Source: Clostridium hydrogeniformans DSM 21757
Lineage (GTDB): Bacteria > Bacillota > Clostridia > Clostridiales > Clostridiaceae
NCBI RefSeq assembly: GCF_000686705.1
Contig: NZ_KK366004.1
Span: 616,364 to 680,363, forward strand
DNA: 64,000 nt
Direction of reading: 5' to 3'
Positions 54,829-64,000 of the stretch are shown here, piece by piece. Both the position numbers and the translations under genes were made by a program. The notes beneath the pieces were generated by a model. That model searched no databases. It saw only the letters and a program-made list of their open reading frames with translations, and was not told the origin of the DNA. Positions within the stretch are counted from its first letter, which is position 1, and each line of letters starts with the position of its first letter.

Positions 54829-55515
54829 ATGCCATTTTTTTATGACAGTACCTATTTATTTTTAATACCAGCTATGCTTATTTCTCTATGGGCTCAATTT
54901 AAAGTATCCTCTACCTTTGAAAATTATTCAAAGGTTAGAGGAAGTAGAGGAATAACTGGAGCAGAAGCAGCTAGAAATCTTTTAGACAGTAATGGTTTAT
55001 ATTATGTACCCATAGAGATTGTGAGGGGAAAACTCTCAGATCACTATGATCCAACAGTGAAAGTACTTAGACTTTCAGAAGATGTGTATTATGGAACATC
55101 TGTTGCTAGTGTGGGAGTGGCTGCCCATGAAGTAGGTCACGCAATTCAACATAAGAATTCTTATAAGCCATTAGTGATTAGGAATTCTATAGTACCAGCT
55201 GTAAATTTAGGATCTAGTTTATCTTGGATATTGTTTTTTGCAGGAATAGTTTTATCTATAAAACCATTGGTAACCTTAGGAATTGTATTTTTTTCAGCAG
55301 TGGTAGTGTTTCAAATTATAACATTACCTGTGGAATTTGATGCATCAGCAAGAGCCTTAAAGGAGATTAGAGCCCAAGGTATACTTTATGGAGAAGAAGA
55401 AAGAGGAGCAAAAAAGGTTTTAGATGCGGCAGCTTTAACCTATGTAGCAGCTACAATAATGGCAGTATCTCAACTTATAAGATTAGTAGCCATAAGTAAC
55501 AGTCGTGATAATTAG
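54829..55515 (+). CDS. Zinc metallopeptidase, YugP family
   Basis: A 228-residue membrane protease with four or so helices. The catalytic HEVGHAIQHKNSY (HExxH) lies near residue 104, and a later conserved PVEFDASARAL supplies a third ligand. The substrate is unknown. AAGGAGGGG precedes the ATG, 12 bases after fmt. In B. subtilis this gene (yugP) is elsewhere, so its insertion here between fmt and rsmB is a clostridial arrangement. Confidence 0.9.
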   Translation: MPFFYDSTYLFLIPAMLISLWAQFKVSSTFENYSKVRGSRGITGAEAARNLLDSNGLYYVPIEIVRGKLSDHYDPTVKVLRLSEDVYYGTSVASVGVAAHEVGHAIQHKNSYKPLVIRNSIVPAVNLGSSLSWILFFAGIVLSIKPLVTLGIVFFSAVVVFQIITLPVEFDASARALKEIRAQGILYGEEERGAKKVLDAAALTYVAATIMAVSQLIRLVAISNSRDN

Positions 55516-55532
55516 AAATACGAGGTAACGAT

Positions 55533-56849
55533 ATGAAAGCAAGAGAAGTAATAGTTAAGGTATTAGATGAGGTTTTTAGTAACAGTGCTTATTCTAATAT
55601 CGCTTTAAACAGTGAACTAAAGAAGAGCAATTTAAATGATAAGGACAGAGGACTAGTAACAGAAGTGGTTTATGGAACTATAAAATATAAATATTCTATA
55701 GATTTAATACTTAAGAACTTTATACAAAAGGATTTTAGTACTATACAAAATAATGTGCTTAATGTATTAAGAAGTGCCATTTATCAAATGCACTATTTAG
55801 ATAAGCTTCCAAATTATGCAGTGGTTAATGAGGCTGTAGAAATTGGTAAAAAGGAATCAGAGGGTGCAGGAAAGTTTGTAAATGGTGTGTTAAGAAGTTA
55901 TATAAGAAGTGATAAAGAGGATTTATTAAGAGAGTTTAGTGGAGATATTGGATTTTTATATTCCTATCCTAGATGGATGGTAAATCTCTTTACAAAGCAA
56001 TATGGAGATTATGTAGCTAAATTAATCTTAAAAGGTTTAAATGAGACGCCTTATATGACAGTAAGAGTTAATGAACTTAAAGGAAGCTTTGATGATGCCT
56101 TTGAAAGTTTAGAAGAAAAAGGTTATGAGGTAGAAGAAGGTTATATATGTCCAGAGGCTATAATAATAAAAAGAGGTAAGGGAATAGAAGAAAATCAAGC
56201 ATTTAAGGAAGGACTTATAACAGTTCAAGATGAAAGTGCTATGTTAGTTGCTCCTCTTATGGAAGTTAATGAAGATGAAGTAGCCATGGATTTATGTAGT
56301 GCTCCAGGAGGAAAAGCTACACATATGGCAGAGCTTATGAATAATAAGGGAACTGTAATTGCTCAAGATATACATGAGCATAAGCTTAAGCTAATAGAAG
56401 AAAATATATCAAGACTTAACCTTAATAATGTAAAAACCGTTCTTGGAGATTCTACTAAGCTTAATACTGACTTTATAAATTATGGAGATAAGGTTCTTAT
56501 AGATGTACCTTGTTCTGGCCTTGGAATTATTAGAAAAAAACCAGAGATAAAATGGACTAAAAACCCAAGGGATTTAAGAGAAGTTGTAAAGGTTCAAAGA
56601 GAAATAATGGATAATGCTGCTCAATATGTAAAGAGTAAAGGAATATTACTTTATTCAACTTGTACTTTAAACAAGGAAGAAAATGAAAATAATATAGAGT
56701 GGTTCTTAAATAAGCATAGAGATTTTACAATTGAGAAGATATATTTAGGAGAGGCTGAAAATATAATATATAGTGATGCAGGGTATATTACAGTATTACC
56801 TAATAAGTATATGGATGGATTCTTTATAGCAAAACTTAGGAAAAGGTAA
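55533..56849 (+). CDS. rsmB: 16S rRNA (cytosine-967-C5) methyltransferase RsmB
   Basis: A 438-residue enzyme with an N-terminal NusB-like domain (AREVIVKVLDEVFSNSAYSN) and a C-terminal SAM-dependent methyltransferase: MDLCSAPGGKATHMAELM, DVPCSGLGIIRKKPEIKW with the catalytic PC motif, and LLYSTCTLNKEEN with the second cysteine. It lies 17 bases after the protease gene. Confidence 0.96.
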   Translation: MKAREVIVKVLDEVFSNSAYSNIALNSELKKSNLNDKDRGLVTEVVYGTIKYKYSIDLILKNFIQKDFSTIQNNVLNVLRSAIYQMHYLDKLPNYAVVNEAVEIGKKESEGAGKFVNGVLRSYIRSDKEDLLREFSGDIGFLYSYPRWMVNLFTKQYGDYVAKLILKGLNETPYMTVRVNELKGSFDDAFESLEEKGYEVEEGYICPEAIIIKRGKGIEENQAFKEGLITVQDESAMLVAPLMEVNEDEVAMDLCSAPGGKATHMAELMNNKGTVIAQDIHEHKLKLIEENISRLNLNNVKTVLGDSTKLNTDFINYGDKVLIDVPCSGLGIIRKKPEIKWTKNPRDLREVVKVQREIMDNAAQYVKSKGILLYSTCTLNKEENENNIEWFLNKHRDFTIEKIYLGEAENIIYSDAGYITVLPNKYMDGFFIAKLRKR

Positions 56850-56861
56850 TAGGAGAGAATA

Positions 56862-57893
56862 ATGGAGAATATTTATGATTTAACCCTTAATGATCTTAAG
56901 CTATGGATGAAAGATAATAAAGAAAGTGAGTTCAGGGCTAAACAGGTTATGGATTGGTTATATAAAGGAATCAATTCTTTTAATGAAATGAAAAATATAC
57001 CTAAATCTTTAGCTGAGAAATTGGAGGATAATTTTAAGTTCTATCTTCCAAAGGTAGTTCATGAGTATACATCAAAAGCAGATGGAACTAAAAAAATATT
57101 ATTAGCCTTAGAGGATAATAATTTAATAGAATGTGTAATTATGAAATATAAGCATGGGAACTCCATATGTGTTTCTACCCAAGTTGGATGTAGAATGGGA
57201 TGTAAATTTTGTGCATCTACCCTAGATGGAAGAGTACGTAATTTATCTAATGGAGAAATTTTATCTCAGCTAATAGTTGCAGAAAACTTAACTAAGGAAA
57301 GGATTTCCAATATTGTCTTAATGGGAAGTGGTGAGCCTTTAGATAATTATGATAATGTAGTTAAGTTTCTAGAGATTGTTAATGCAACCTATGGATTTAA
57401 CATAGGTCAAAGGCATATAACATTGTCAACCTGTGGAATAGTCCCTAAAATAAAGGATCTTGCAGATAGAAAGATGCAGATAACATTAGCTCTTTCCCTT
57501 CATGCCACTACAGATGAAAGAAGAAAGTCTATAATGCCTATTGCAAATAAATATTCCTTAAAAGAAATATTAGAGGCATGCAGATACTATATAGATAAAA
57601 CAGGAAGAAGGGTAACTTTTGAATATGCTTTAGTTAAGGGAGTTAATGATTCCCTAGAAGATGCTAGAGATTTAGCAAGACTTTTAAAAGGAATGCTGTG
57701 TCATGTTAATTTAATTCCTGTAAACGAGATTAAAGAAAATCATTTTAAAAAGACAGAAGCGGAAGAGGTAAAAGCTTTTTCTAAGGTTTTAAATGACTAT
57801 GGTATAGAAGCTACAGTAAGAAGAGAAATGGGATCAGATATAAATGCTGCTTGTGGCCAGCTTAGAAGAAGCTATATAGAAACCCAAAAATAG
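56862..57893 (+). CDS. rlmN: 23S rRNA (adenine-2503-C2)/tRNA methyltransferase RlmN
   Basis: Radical SAM enzyme, 343 residues. The cluster motif [10 protein letters not shown] (CxxxCxxC) is preceded by [38 protein letters not shown] and the C-terminal methyl-carrier region [16 protein letters not shown] with its cysteine are all intact. It lies 12 bases after rsmB. Confidence 0.97.
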   Translation: MENIYDLTLNDLKLWMKDNKESEFRAKQVMDWLYKGINSFNEMKNIPKSLAEKLEDNFKFYLPKVVHEYTSKADGTKKILLALEDNNLIECVIMKYKHGNSICVSTQVGCRMGCKFCASTLDGRVRNLSNGEILSQLIVAENLTKERISNIVLMGSGEPLDNYDNVVKFLEIVNATYGFNIGQRHITLSTCGIVPKIKDLADRKMQITLALSLHATTDERRKSIMPIANKYSLKEILEACRYYIDKTGRRVTFEYALVKGVNDSLEDARDLARLLKGMLCHVNLIPVNEIKENHFKKTEAEEVKAFSKVLNDYGIEATVRREMGSDINAACGQLRRSYIETQK

Positions 57894-57913
57894 CAATTAA
57901 AGGGGTGTTTTAA

Positions 57914-58627
57914 ATGGTGGGATTCATAACTGATGTAGGAAATGTTAGGAGTATTAATGAGGATTATTTAGAAATTTATGAGGATGATGAAAAATTACTT
58001 TATGTAGTGGCAGATGGTATGGGAGGTCATAATGCTGGAGAGGTGGCAAGTAAATTAGCTACTGATACCATAATTTCTTATATAAAAGAAAGAAAAGTTG
58101 AATCTCCAGAGGAGCTTCTTAAGAATGCAATTAAAGCTGCTAATGAGAGGGTATATAATTATTCCTTAAGTAGCAATAATTTAAATGGGATGGGGACTAC
58201 AATTACAGCTTGCTTAATAATTAAGGATAAGGTGTTTATAGGAAATGTAGGGGATAGTGGTTGTTTTATTTTAAAAGAAAATAATATAAAAAAGATAACC
58301 AAAGATCATTCCTTAGTTCAGGAACTTTTGGATGAGGGAAGCATTACAGAAGAGGAAGCTAAAAATCATCCCAATAAAAATATTATAACAAGAGCTATAG
58401 GAACGAAGGAAGAGGTTTTAACTGATATATATAAGCTAGAGAAAAATGACTTCCAACATATTTTGTTATGTACTGATGGTTTTACAAATGAAGTATCCAG
58501 TTCGGAGATAGTTGATTTAGTAAATTCATCTGAAAATTATAAGGATTTTTGCATAAAGGCTATAGAACTAGTAAAAACCAGAGGAGCAAGAGACAATATA
58601 TCTTTAATTATAGTTGGAGGAGAGTAG
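57914..58627 (+). CDS. prpC: PP2C-type protein phosphatase PrpC
   Basis: Serine/threonine phosphatase that counters PrkC. The 237-residue protein has the metal sites VRSINEDY, VVADGMGGHNAGEVAS, GNVGDSGCFIL, CTDGFTN and RGARDNIS. It ends two bases before the kinase gene, the usual pair. Confidence 0.96.
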   Translation: MVGFITDVGNVRSINEDYLEIYEDDEKLLYVVADGMGGHNAGEVASKLATDTIISYIKERKVESPEELLKNAIKAANERVYNYSLSSNNLNGMGTTITACLIIKDKVFIGNVGDSGCFILKENNIKKITKDHSLVQELLDEGSITEEEAKNHPNKNIITRAIGTKEEVLTDIYKLEKNDFQHILLCTDGFTNEVSSSEIVDLVNSSENYKDFCIKAIELVKTRGARDNISLIIVGGE

Positions 58628-58628
58628 T

Positions 58629-60641
58629 ATGATGATAGGAACTGTGCTAGGTAACAGGTATGAGCTTATTGAAAAAATAGGCGAAGGTGGTATGGCAGAG
58701 GTATATAAGGCAAAGTGTAATAAATTAAATAGATTTGATGCAGTAAAAATATTAAAAAAAGAATTTTCCTCTGATACACTAGTAGTAGAAAAATTTAAAA
58801 GAGAAGCTACAGCAGTAGCAAACTTATCTGATAATAATATAGTAAATGTTTTGGATGTGGGTACCCAAGATGATATAAATTATATTGTTATGGAATATGT
58901 AAAAGGAAAAACATTAAAGGATGTAATAAGAGAAAATGGAAAGATTCCTTATACAAAAGCAGTAGGGTATGGAATAGAAATAGCTAAAGCATTAGACTGT
59001 GCCCATAGAAACAATATAATACATAGGGATGTAAAGCCACAAAATATTTTAGTAACTGAAGATGATATAATAAAGGTAACAGACTTTGGAATTGCTAAAT
59101 CTACAGATTCCGCAACTATTACTAACACTAGTAAAATTTTAGGATCTGCTCATTATTTTTCTCCAGAACAAGCTAAGGGAAATTATATAGATTATAGAAC
59201 TGATATATATTCTTTAGGAATTGTATTATATGAAATGGTAACAGGAAGGCTACCTTTTGATGCAGATAGTCCAGTATCAGTGGCATTAAAACATATACAA
59301 GAGCAACCTGTTCCTCCTATTAATATAAATGATACAATACCAGAGAGTTTAAACAGTTTAATATTAAAGGCAATAGAAAAAGATCCAATAAAAAGGTATT
59401 CTTCTTGTAAAGAAATCATAAATGATTTAATAAAAATAAAAAGAAATGAGAATATAGATGTGACTCCTAAAAAACAGGATGATCAGTTTACAAGAGTAAT
59501 GAGTCCTATAACTGATGAAGATATTAGAAAGAGCAATGCTAATAAAGAAGCAAATAAGCCTTCTAATTCTCCTAAGAAGAATATAAAAGATGAAGAATTA
59601 GAAGAATATGATGATGACGATGATTATGAAGACGAGGATTATGGAAAAAGTAACAAAAAGAAATTTTTAATCTTATCCTTAGTTGGAATACTTGTGATAG
59701 CTCTTGGAGCTATAGGAGCTGCAATGGTATTTAAACCTTCTGATAAGAAGGCTGAATCTATAGAAGTACCACAAATCATAGGACTAAGTCAAGAAGAGGC
59801 TAAAAAGCTCTTAGAATCTAAGGGGCTTAAAATGGAGATTGTTGGAGAGAACCCAGATGATAAATATCCAGAGGGATCTATTGTTTCTAGCCATCCAGGA
59901 GTTGGAGAAAAGATAGAAAAAGGTAAGGAAGTTAGGGTTATAATAAGTGGAGGGGTAGAGAAATTAAAAGCCCCAGGGCTGGGAGAACTTGATAAAAATG
60001 CAGCTGATACCCTATTAAAGAGTCTGGGACTTTCATTAGGTAAGATAGAGTCTGAATACAATGATACAGTGCCAAGTGGAAAAGTTATTAGTCAAAACCC
60101 GGTGGAAGGTAAGGAAGTTAAAAAGGGAGATTCTATAGATATAGTTATAAGTAAGGGCCCACAAATAAAATATACTACTGTTCCCTATTTAGGAGAACAG
60201 CATAAATCTAATGTTCCTAATATTTTAAAGGGAAGGAAATTGACCCCAGGAAAAGTGAATGAAGAAAGAAAAGTAACTAATAACAGAGATGATTTAAATA
60301 AGAATTATACTGTAATATCTCAAAGCTTAGAAGCCGGTAAAGAAGTTGCAGAGGGTAGTGTTGTAGATGTTAATGTAATTGTATATGAATATAAAGAACC
60401 GGAACCAGAATTAATTAATATACCAGGTGGAATTAAAGGTGCTACAGTTAGAGATGCAAGAGCTATAATAGAAGGAGCGGGCTTTACCTTTAGTCCAGGA
60501 AGCTTTAAGGATGATGATGTTGTAAAAGACTATACTGTAAAAAATGGAAAAAGTAATAAGGCACCGAAAGGGGCTCTTATAACAATAAGTGGTGTAGAAG
60601 AAAAAAAGCCAGAAGAAAATCCAAAACCAAAACAGCCATAA
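58629..60641 (+). CDS. prkC: Serine/threonine protein kinase PrkC with PASTA domains
   Basis: Membrane kinase that senses peptidoglycan fragments and links to growth and spore germination. The 670-residue protein has a kinase domain (IGEGGMAEVYKAK, HRDVKPQNIL with catalytic Asp, VTDFGIAKS), an acidic Asp/Glu-rich juxtamembrane stretch (about 325-340), one membrane helix (LILSLVGILVIALGAIGAAM), then three PASTA repeats and a divergent fourth one ending in a Pro/Lys-rich tail. The frame overlaps prpC at 58614, but GGAGGA at 58617-58622 selects ATG 58629. Confidence 0.95.
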   Translation: MMIGTVLGNRYELIEKIGEGGMAEVYKAKCNKLNRFDAVKILKKEFSSDTLVVEKFKREATAVANLSDNNIVNVLDVGTQDDINYIVMEYVKGKTLKDVIRENGKIPYTKAVGYGIEIAKALDCAHRNNIIHRDVKPQNILVTEDDIIKVTDFGIAKSTDSATITNTSKILGSAHYFSPEQAKGNYIDYRTDIYSLGIVLYEMVTGRLPFDADSPVSVALKHIQEQPVPPININDTIPESLNSLILKAIEKDPIKRYSSCKEIINDLIKIKRNENIDVTPKKQDDQFTRVMSPITDEDIRKSNANKEANKPSNSPKKNIKDEELEEYDDDDDYEDEDYGKSNKKKFLILSLVGILVIALGAIGAAMVFKPSDKKAESIEVPQIIGLSQEEAKKLLESKGLKMEIVGENPDDKYPEGSIVSSHPGVGEKIEKGKEVRVIISGGVEKLKAPGLGELDKNAADTLLKSLGLSLGKIESEYNDTVPSGKVISQNPVEGKEVKKGDSIDIVISKGPQIKYTTVPYLGEQHKSNVPNILKGRKLTPGKVNEERKVTNNRDDLNKNYTVISQSLEAGKEVAEGSVVDVNVIVYEYKEPEPELINIPGGIKGATVRDARAIIEGAGFTFSPGSFKDDDVVKDYTVKNGKSNKAPKGALITISGVEEKKPEENPKPKQP

Positions 60642-60703
60642 AACCTGGTGATTTAAAAGTATAGGATAATAATAATCATTAAATAAATCCAGTAGGAGGA
60701 AAT

Positions 60704-61573
60704 ATGCAAGGAACTATAATAAAAGGCATAGGAGGCTTCTACTACGTAAAGGTTAATAATAGGGTTATAGAATGTAAGGCAAGGGGTAAGTTCAGATATG
60801 ATGGACTTACCCCTATAGTCGGAGATAGGGTGGAAATAAGCCTTAATGGTGAAAAGGGAGTTATAGAAAAGATTTTTCAAAGATCATCAGAGCTTATAAG
60901 ACCATTAGTTTCAAATGTAACCCAAGCCTTTGTAGTATTTGCTGCTAAAAATCCAGATATAAATATGGATCTATTAAATAGGTTCTTAGTGTTATGTGAG
61001 AATAATAATATTAAGGCAGTAGTATGTCTAAATAAAATAGATTTATGTACTAAAGAGGAATTAGAAGATTTTAAGCTTTTACTTAATAATATAGGTTATG
61101 AAGTTCTTCCAATAAAAGCTAAAGAGGGATATAATTTGGATAACTTAAAAGAAAGACTTAAAGGAAACGTAACTGTTTTATGTGGTCCTTCTGGAGCAGG
61201 AAAATCAACTTTATTAAATAAATTTAGTGGAAGAGAACTTATGGAAACAGGAGAAGTTAGTAAAAAGCTAGGAAGAGGTAAGCATACTACAAGACATAGT
61301 GAACTTATAGATGTAGAAGAAGGCTTTTTAGTTGATACTCCAGGATTTTCTAATATAGACATTACATTTATAGAAGAAGAGGACTTGATGCATTGTTTTC
61401 CTGAATTTAAGGAGTATAATGGAGGATGTAAGTTTTCAACCTGCCTACATAATAAGGAACCCCACTGCTCAGTTAAAGATGCAGTAGCTAAGGGGAATAT
61501 AAGCGATTTTAGATATAACTTTTATTTAAAAACATTAGAAGAAATTCAAAGGGGGAAAAAGAAAAAATGGTAA
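60704..61573 (+). CDS. rsgA: Ribosome small-subunit GTPase RsgA
   Basis: Circularly permuted GTPase in 30S maturation. The 289-residue protein has an N-terminal OB fold, then NKIDL before the P-loop [20 protein letters not shown], and a zinc knuckle [17 protein letters not shown] at the end. AGTAGGAGG precedes the ATG. Its last seven bases overlap rpe. Confidence 0.96.
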   Translation: MQGTIIKGIGGFYYVKVNNRVIECKARGKFRYDGLTPIVGDRVEISLNGEKGVIEKIFQRSSELIRPLVSNVTQAFVVFAAKNPDINMDLLNRFLVLCENNNIKAVVCLNKIDLCTKEELEDFKLLLNNIGYEVLPIKAKEGYNLDNLKERLKGNVTVLCGPSGAGKSTLLNKFSGRELMETGEVSKKLGRGKHTTRHSELIDVEEGFLVDTPGFSNIDITFIEEEDLMHCFPEFKEYNGGCKFSTCLHNKEPHCSVKDAVAKGNISDFRYNFYLKTLEEIQRGKKKKW

Positions 61574-62217
61574 AATTAGCACCATCAATATTATCAGCAG
61601 ATTTTTCAAAACTTGGAGAACAAATAGAAAGGTTAAATAAAACAGAAATAGATATGATCCATATAGATGTTATGGACGGAAGTTTTGTTCCTAATATATC
61701 TTTTGGAGCACCAATAATGAAGTCTATAAGAAGTCTTACAGACAAAACTTTTGATGTACACTTAATGATAGAAGATCCTTCAAGATATATAAAAGACTTT
61801 GTAGATGCAGGTTCAGATATAATAACAGTACATTATGAAGCCGATAGACATATAGATAGAACTATAAATTATATTAAAAGCTTTGGAGTAAAGGCTGCAG
61901 TTGCTTTAAATCCAGGAACTCCTGTATCATCCATAAAAAATATATTTAAATCCTTAGATATGGTTTTAATAATGTCAGTAAATCCAGGATTCGGAGGACA
62001 AAAGTACATAAACTATGCTTCAGATAAGATAAAGGAAGTAAAAAATCTTTCAGAAGAATTAGGTCATAAGGTTATGATAGAAGTAGATGGAGGAGTAGAT
62101 TCCTCTAATATAAATCAGGTAGTAAGTTGTGGGGCAGATGTTATAGTCGCAGGATCTGCTGTATTTAAAAATGGGGAAATAGAGGAAAATGTAAAAAGAC
62201 TTAGAGAGGCATTATAA
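61567..62217 (+). CDS. rpe: Ribulose-phosphate 3-epimerase
   Basis: Pentose phosphate enzyme, 216 residues, TIM barrel. [45 protein letters not shown] and [10 protein letters not shown] carry the metal and phosphate ligands. It overlaps rsgA, with AAAAAGGGGG inside the previous gene as the ribosome site. Confidence 0.97.
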   Translation: MVKLAPSILSADFSKLGEQIERLNKTEIDMIHIDVMDGSFVPNISFGAPIMKSIRSLTDKTFDVHLMIEDPSRYIKDFVDAGSDIITVHYEADRHIDRTINYIKSFGVKAAVALNPGTPVSSIKNIFKSLDMVLIMSVNPGFGGQKYINYASDKIKEVKNLSEELGHKVMIEVDGGVDSSNINQVVSCGADVIVAGSAVFKNGEIEENVKRLREAL

Positions 62218-62218
62218 G

Positions 62219-62854
62219 ATGAAAATAGTGGTAATAGGAGGGGGAAATAAACCTTCCAAAGAGCTTCTTAAAAAAAGCTGTAATAATTGTGATCTTATAA
62301 TTGCAGCGGACAAAGGGGCACAGTATTTATTTGAGGAAAATATATTTCCTAATATAGTTTTAGGAGATTTTGATTCCATAGATAATGAAATATTAGAAAA
62401 GCTTAAGGAAAAGAATCTTAATATAGAAGTTTACCCTAAGGAAAAAGACTTTACAGATAGTGAGTTAGCTTTAAACATAGCCCTAAAGCATAATCCAGAA
62501 GAAATAATTATTTTAGGGTGTATAGGTACAAGAATGGATCATGTTCTAGGTAATATTGGTCTTCTTTATAAGTGTTTAGAGAAAAATATAAAGGGAAAAC
62601 TTGTAGATGATAATAATATAATTTTTTTAGTTAATAAGAGTACAACTTTAAAGAATGAGGGAATGAAATACATAGGATTTCAAGGCTTTAGAGATATGGT
62701 ATCAGACTTTAATATAAGAGGAGCTAAGTATGACCTTTATAATCACAATTTAAAGTTCGGAGAGTGTATTACTGTATCTAATGAATTTATAGAAGATTCC
62801 ATGGATATTATTTTTAATGAGGGAATTGTTATGGTTATATATTCAAATGATTAA
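62219..62854 (+). CDS. thiN: Thiamine pyrophosphokinase
   Basis: Makes thiamine diphosphate from thiamine. The 211-residue protein has AADKGAQYLFE, LGDFDSID, KDFTDSELAL and GCIGTRMDHVLGNIGLL. It starts one base after rpe and closes the long operon. Confidence 0.95.
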   Translation: MKIVVIGGGNKPSKELLKKSCNNCDLIIAADKGAQYLFEENIFPNIVLGDFDSIDNEILEKLKEKNLNIEVYPKEKDFTDSELALNIALKHNPEEIIILGCIGTRMDHVLGNIGLLYKCLEKNIKGKLVDDNNIIFLVNKSTTLKNEGMKYIGFQGFRDMVSDFNIRGAKYDLYNHNLKFGECITVSNEFIEDSMDIIFNEGIVMVIYSND

Positions 62855-62878
62855 GTATAGTTAATCATTTGGTTTTTA
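62844..62878 (+). terminator. Terminator after thiN
   Basis: CAAATGATTAA pairs with TTAATCATTTG around GTATAG, followed by GTTTTTAG. Confidence 0.8.
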
Positions 62879-63029
62879 GAAATGAAATTAAACTTATCCA
62901 GGGATTTTACTCTAGAGAAGTTTAATATGAAGTAATCAGTAAAAATAAAATTCCTAAGGATATATATATTTAGTAGGTTAGAGTATCTAAATAAGGTTAA
63001 AAATAATAATGTAATAAAAATTTATATAG

Positions 63030-63092
63030 TCACCAAAAAATTACTATATCATATAATGATATCAAAGCAAGTAAATTTTTGGTGATTTTTTT
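63030..63092 (+). terminator. Second terminator-like hairpin overlapping a start codon
   Basis: TCACCAAAAAATTAC (63030-63044) pairs with GTAAATTTTTGGTGA (63071-63085), one mismatch, 26-base loop, followed by TTTTTTT. The T-run reaches into the TTG of the small membrane ORF at 63091. It could be an attenuator of the spoVM unit. Confidence 0.65.
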
Positions 63093-63255
63093 GTCTAGAA
63101 AATTATGTCCAAGAACAGTTATTGGAATGGTTATAGGAGCAGTAGGTATGGGGATTTTACTTGCTGTACTTGTTCCTATATGGGGGTGGCTTTTAGTAGC
63201 AGGGGCAGCCTTAGTTTATATAGGGTGGTATGTTGCTGAATGTTTCAGAAGATAA
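63091..63255 (+). CDS. Small two-helix membrane protein, 54 residues
   Basis: It starts MSRKLCPRTVIG and holds two hydrophobic stretches, MVIGAVGMGILLAVLVPI and WLLVAGAALVYIGWYVAE, rich in glycine as packed membrane helices are, and ends CFRR. The TTG start has only GGTGAT as a weak ribosome site; a GTG at 63082 is in frame. It lies 30 bases before spoVM in the same direction, so a sporulation role is possible but only inferred. Confidence 0.55.
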   Translation: MSRKLCPRTVIGMVIGAVGMGILLAVLVPIWGWLLVAGAALVYIGWYVAECFRR

Positions 63256-63285
63256 TATATATGGAAATTATTATGGGAGGATGTT

Positions 63286-63354
63286 ATGAAGATTATTGCT
63301 ATTAAAGTACCTAAATTTATATCAAAAATAATAAAAATATTTAAAAGAAAGTAG
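63286..63354 (+). CDS. spoVM: Stage V sporulation protein M (SpoVM)
   Basis: A 22-residue amphipathic peptide that recognises the convex forespore membrane and anchors SpoIVA. It reads MKIIAIKVPKF then ISKIIKIFKRK, against the B. subtilis start MKFYTIKLPKF. Met1-Lys2, Ile6-Lys7, the key Pro9, Lys10 and Phe11 are all kept, and the tail is basic. GGGAGG is seven bases before the ATG. The position between thiN and rpmB is the same as in B. subtilis, which settles the call. Confidence 0.9.
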   Translation: MKIIAIKVPKFISKIIKIFKRK

Positions 63355-63381
63355 AACAAAAGAATATGAAAAAGACAAAAT

Positions 63382-63418
63382 AAAAAATGCAATTGTTATT
63401 TACAACTGCATTTTTTGT
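63382..63418. terminator. Bidirectional terminator between spoVM and rpmB
   Basis: AAAAAATGCAATTGT pairs with ACAACTGCATTTTTT (one G-T pair). The A-run and T-run on the two sides serve both convergent genes. Confidence 0.88.
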
Positions 63419-63426
63419 TTTGCCTT

Positions 63427-63618
63427 TTATATAGCACGTTGAACCTTTCCGGATCTTAAGCATCTTGTACAAACATGAACAGTTTTAGGTGTTCCGTTAA
63501 CTACTGCCTTAACTTTCTTTACGTTTGGAGCCCATTTTCTCTTTGATTGTCTATGAGAGTGGCTGTACTGTACTCCAGAAATAACACCCTTGTTGCAAAC
63601 TTCGCATCTTCTTGACAT
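63427..63618 (-). CDS. rpmB: 50S ribosomal protein L28, zinc form
   Basis: A 63-residue ribosomal protein. MSRRCEVCNKG and HVCTRCLRSGK give two CxxC pairs, the zinc-binding (C+) form of L28. The middle SGVQYSHSHRQSKRKWAPNV is the L28 signature. AGGAGGTG lies before the ATG on the reverse strand. It is transcribed opposite to its neighbours, diverging from the asp23 gene. Confidence 0.97.
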   Translation of the reverse strand: MSRRCEVCNKGVISGVQYSHSHRQSKRKWAPNVKKVKAVVNGTPKTVHVCTRCLRSGKVQRAI

Positions 63619-63818
63619 TATAAAACACCTCCTCTAACCCTACGAAGAATAGTCTTCAATCATAACGTAAGTTATTTTAACATAAAGTCAATATGGTTTG
63701 CAAGTGAAATATTAGTATATCTTAAAAAATAATTAATTAACTTATTTAATTTCCTTGAATAAATCCTGTAATTAATATAGAATATACTATATGGAATTTT
63801 TCAAGGAGGAGAATGATT

Positions 63819-64000
63819 ATGATAGGTTTTTCCAATGAAAGCGGATATGTAGGATATTCAGAAGAAGTTATAGCTAATATAGTAGGTCTTTCCACTATGG
63901 AATGCTACGGAGTCGTTGGAATGGCTTCAAAGAACGCAACTGACGGATTTTGGGAGCTTATGAGAGCTGAGAACCTAAGTAAGGGTGTTAAGATAAATAG
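63819..64000 (+). CDS. Asp23/Gls24 family protein (YloU), 3' end outside window
   Basis: Start of an alkaline-shock/envelope-stress family gene. The visible 60 residues, MIGFSNESGYVGYSEEVIAN and then IVGLSTMECYGVVGMASKN, match the beginning of the YloU domain. AAGGAGGAG is seven bases before ATG 63819; a second ATG at 63813 is too close to it. In B. subtilis yloU follows rpmB and is itself followed by the dihydroxyacetone-kinase-like yloV. Confidence 0.9.
   Translation, partial: MIGFSNESGYVGYSEEVIANIVGLSTMECYGVVGMASKNATDGFWELMRAENLSKGVKIN

Overview
The window is AT-rich, gene-dense chromosomal DNA from a spore-forming Clostridium (sensu stricto). The evidence is the sigK, spoIIGA-sigE-sigG, spoIVA and spoVM set, a Firmicute-type yloC-to-yloU housekeeping cluster, a PilT twitching ATPase and strong purine-rich ribosome binding sites. 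The layout resembles C. perfringens, but the species cannot be fixed from the sequence alone. Most genes lie on the + strand. No prophage, transposase gene, CRISPR array or rRNA was seen.

Region 1 (1-10.2 kb) covers cell division and the mother-cell/forespore sigma cascade. It holds the end of sigK, aroE, pilT, a family-2 glycosyltransferase, ftsA, ftsZ, spoIIGA, sigE, sigG, a YlmC/YmxH protein and nrdR. Two promoters in it look functionally conserved: an over-long-spacer promoter before spoIIGA, and a sigma-F type promoter before sigG. Region 2 (10.2-18.2 kb) is pgeF followed by a full phosphate regulon: a PhoB/PhoR-like pair, pstSCAB and phoU. Region 3 (18.2-23.9 kb) holds a DUF512 radical-SAM/PDZ protein, der, gpsA and spoIVA.

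Region 4 (23.9-46.3 kb) is the accessory part. It contains a start-less ORF remnant, tRNA-Pro(GGG), an ASCH-like protein, a tandem pair of small acidic Cys/His proteins, a GNAT, two paralogous aromatic-acid-exporter-type membrane proteins, ogt, YitT and DegV. It continues with an HPPD-like VOC protein behind two Fur-type boxes, a 24-residue hydrophobic ORF with its own terminator, a MATE exporter, a lipoprotein and a DinG-type helicase. Last come a C_GCAxxG_C_C protein, a DUF975 protein, two short basic ORFs, asparaginase and two paralogous purine permeases with matching promoters. Two copies of a roughly 100-bp imperfect-palindrome repeat lie here in opposite orientation.

Region 5 (46.3-64 kb) begins with an aminotransferase whose Shine-Dalgarno is locked in a perfect hairpin. 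The conserved cluster follows: yicC, remA, gmk, rpoZ, coaBC, priA, def, fmt, a zinc metallopeptidase, rsmB, rlmN, prpC, prkC, rsgA, rpe and thiN. After that come a small membrane-protein ORF, a 22-residue SpoVM, rpmB (reverse strand) and the start of an Asp23/YloU gene. SpoVM is the membrane anchor for SpoIVA, so both parts of the spore-coat basement layer are in this window.

Starts were moved downstream of the longest ORF where the ribosome binding site or family alignment supports it. Functions are inferred from sequence motifs and gene order; no database search was run.
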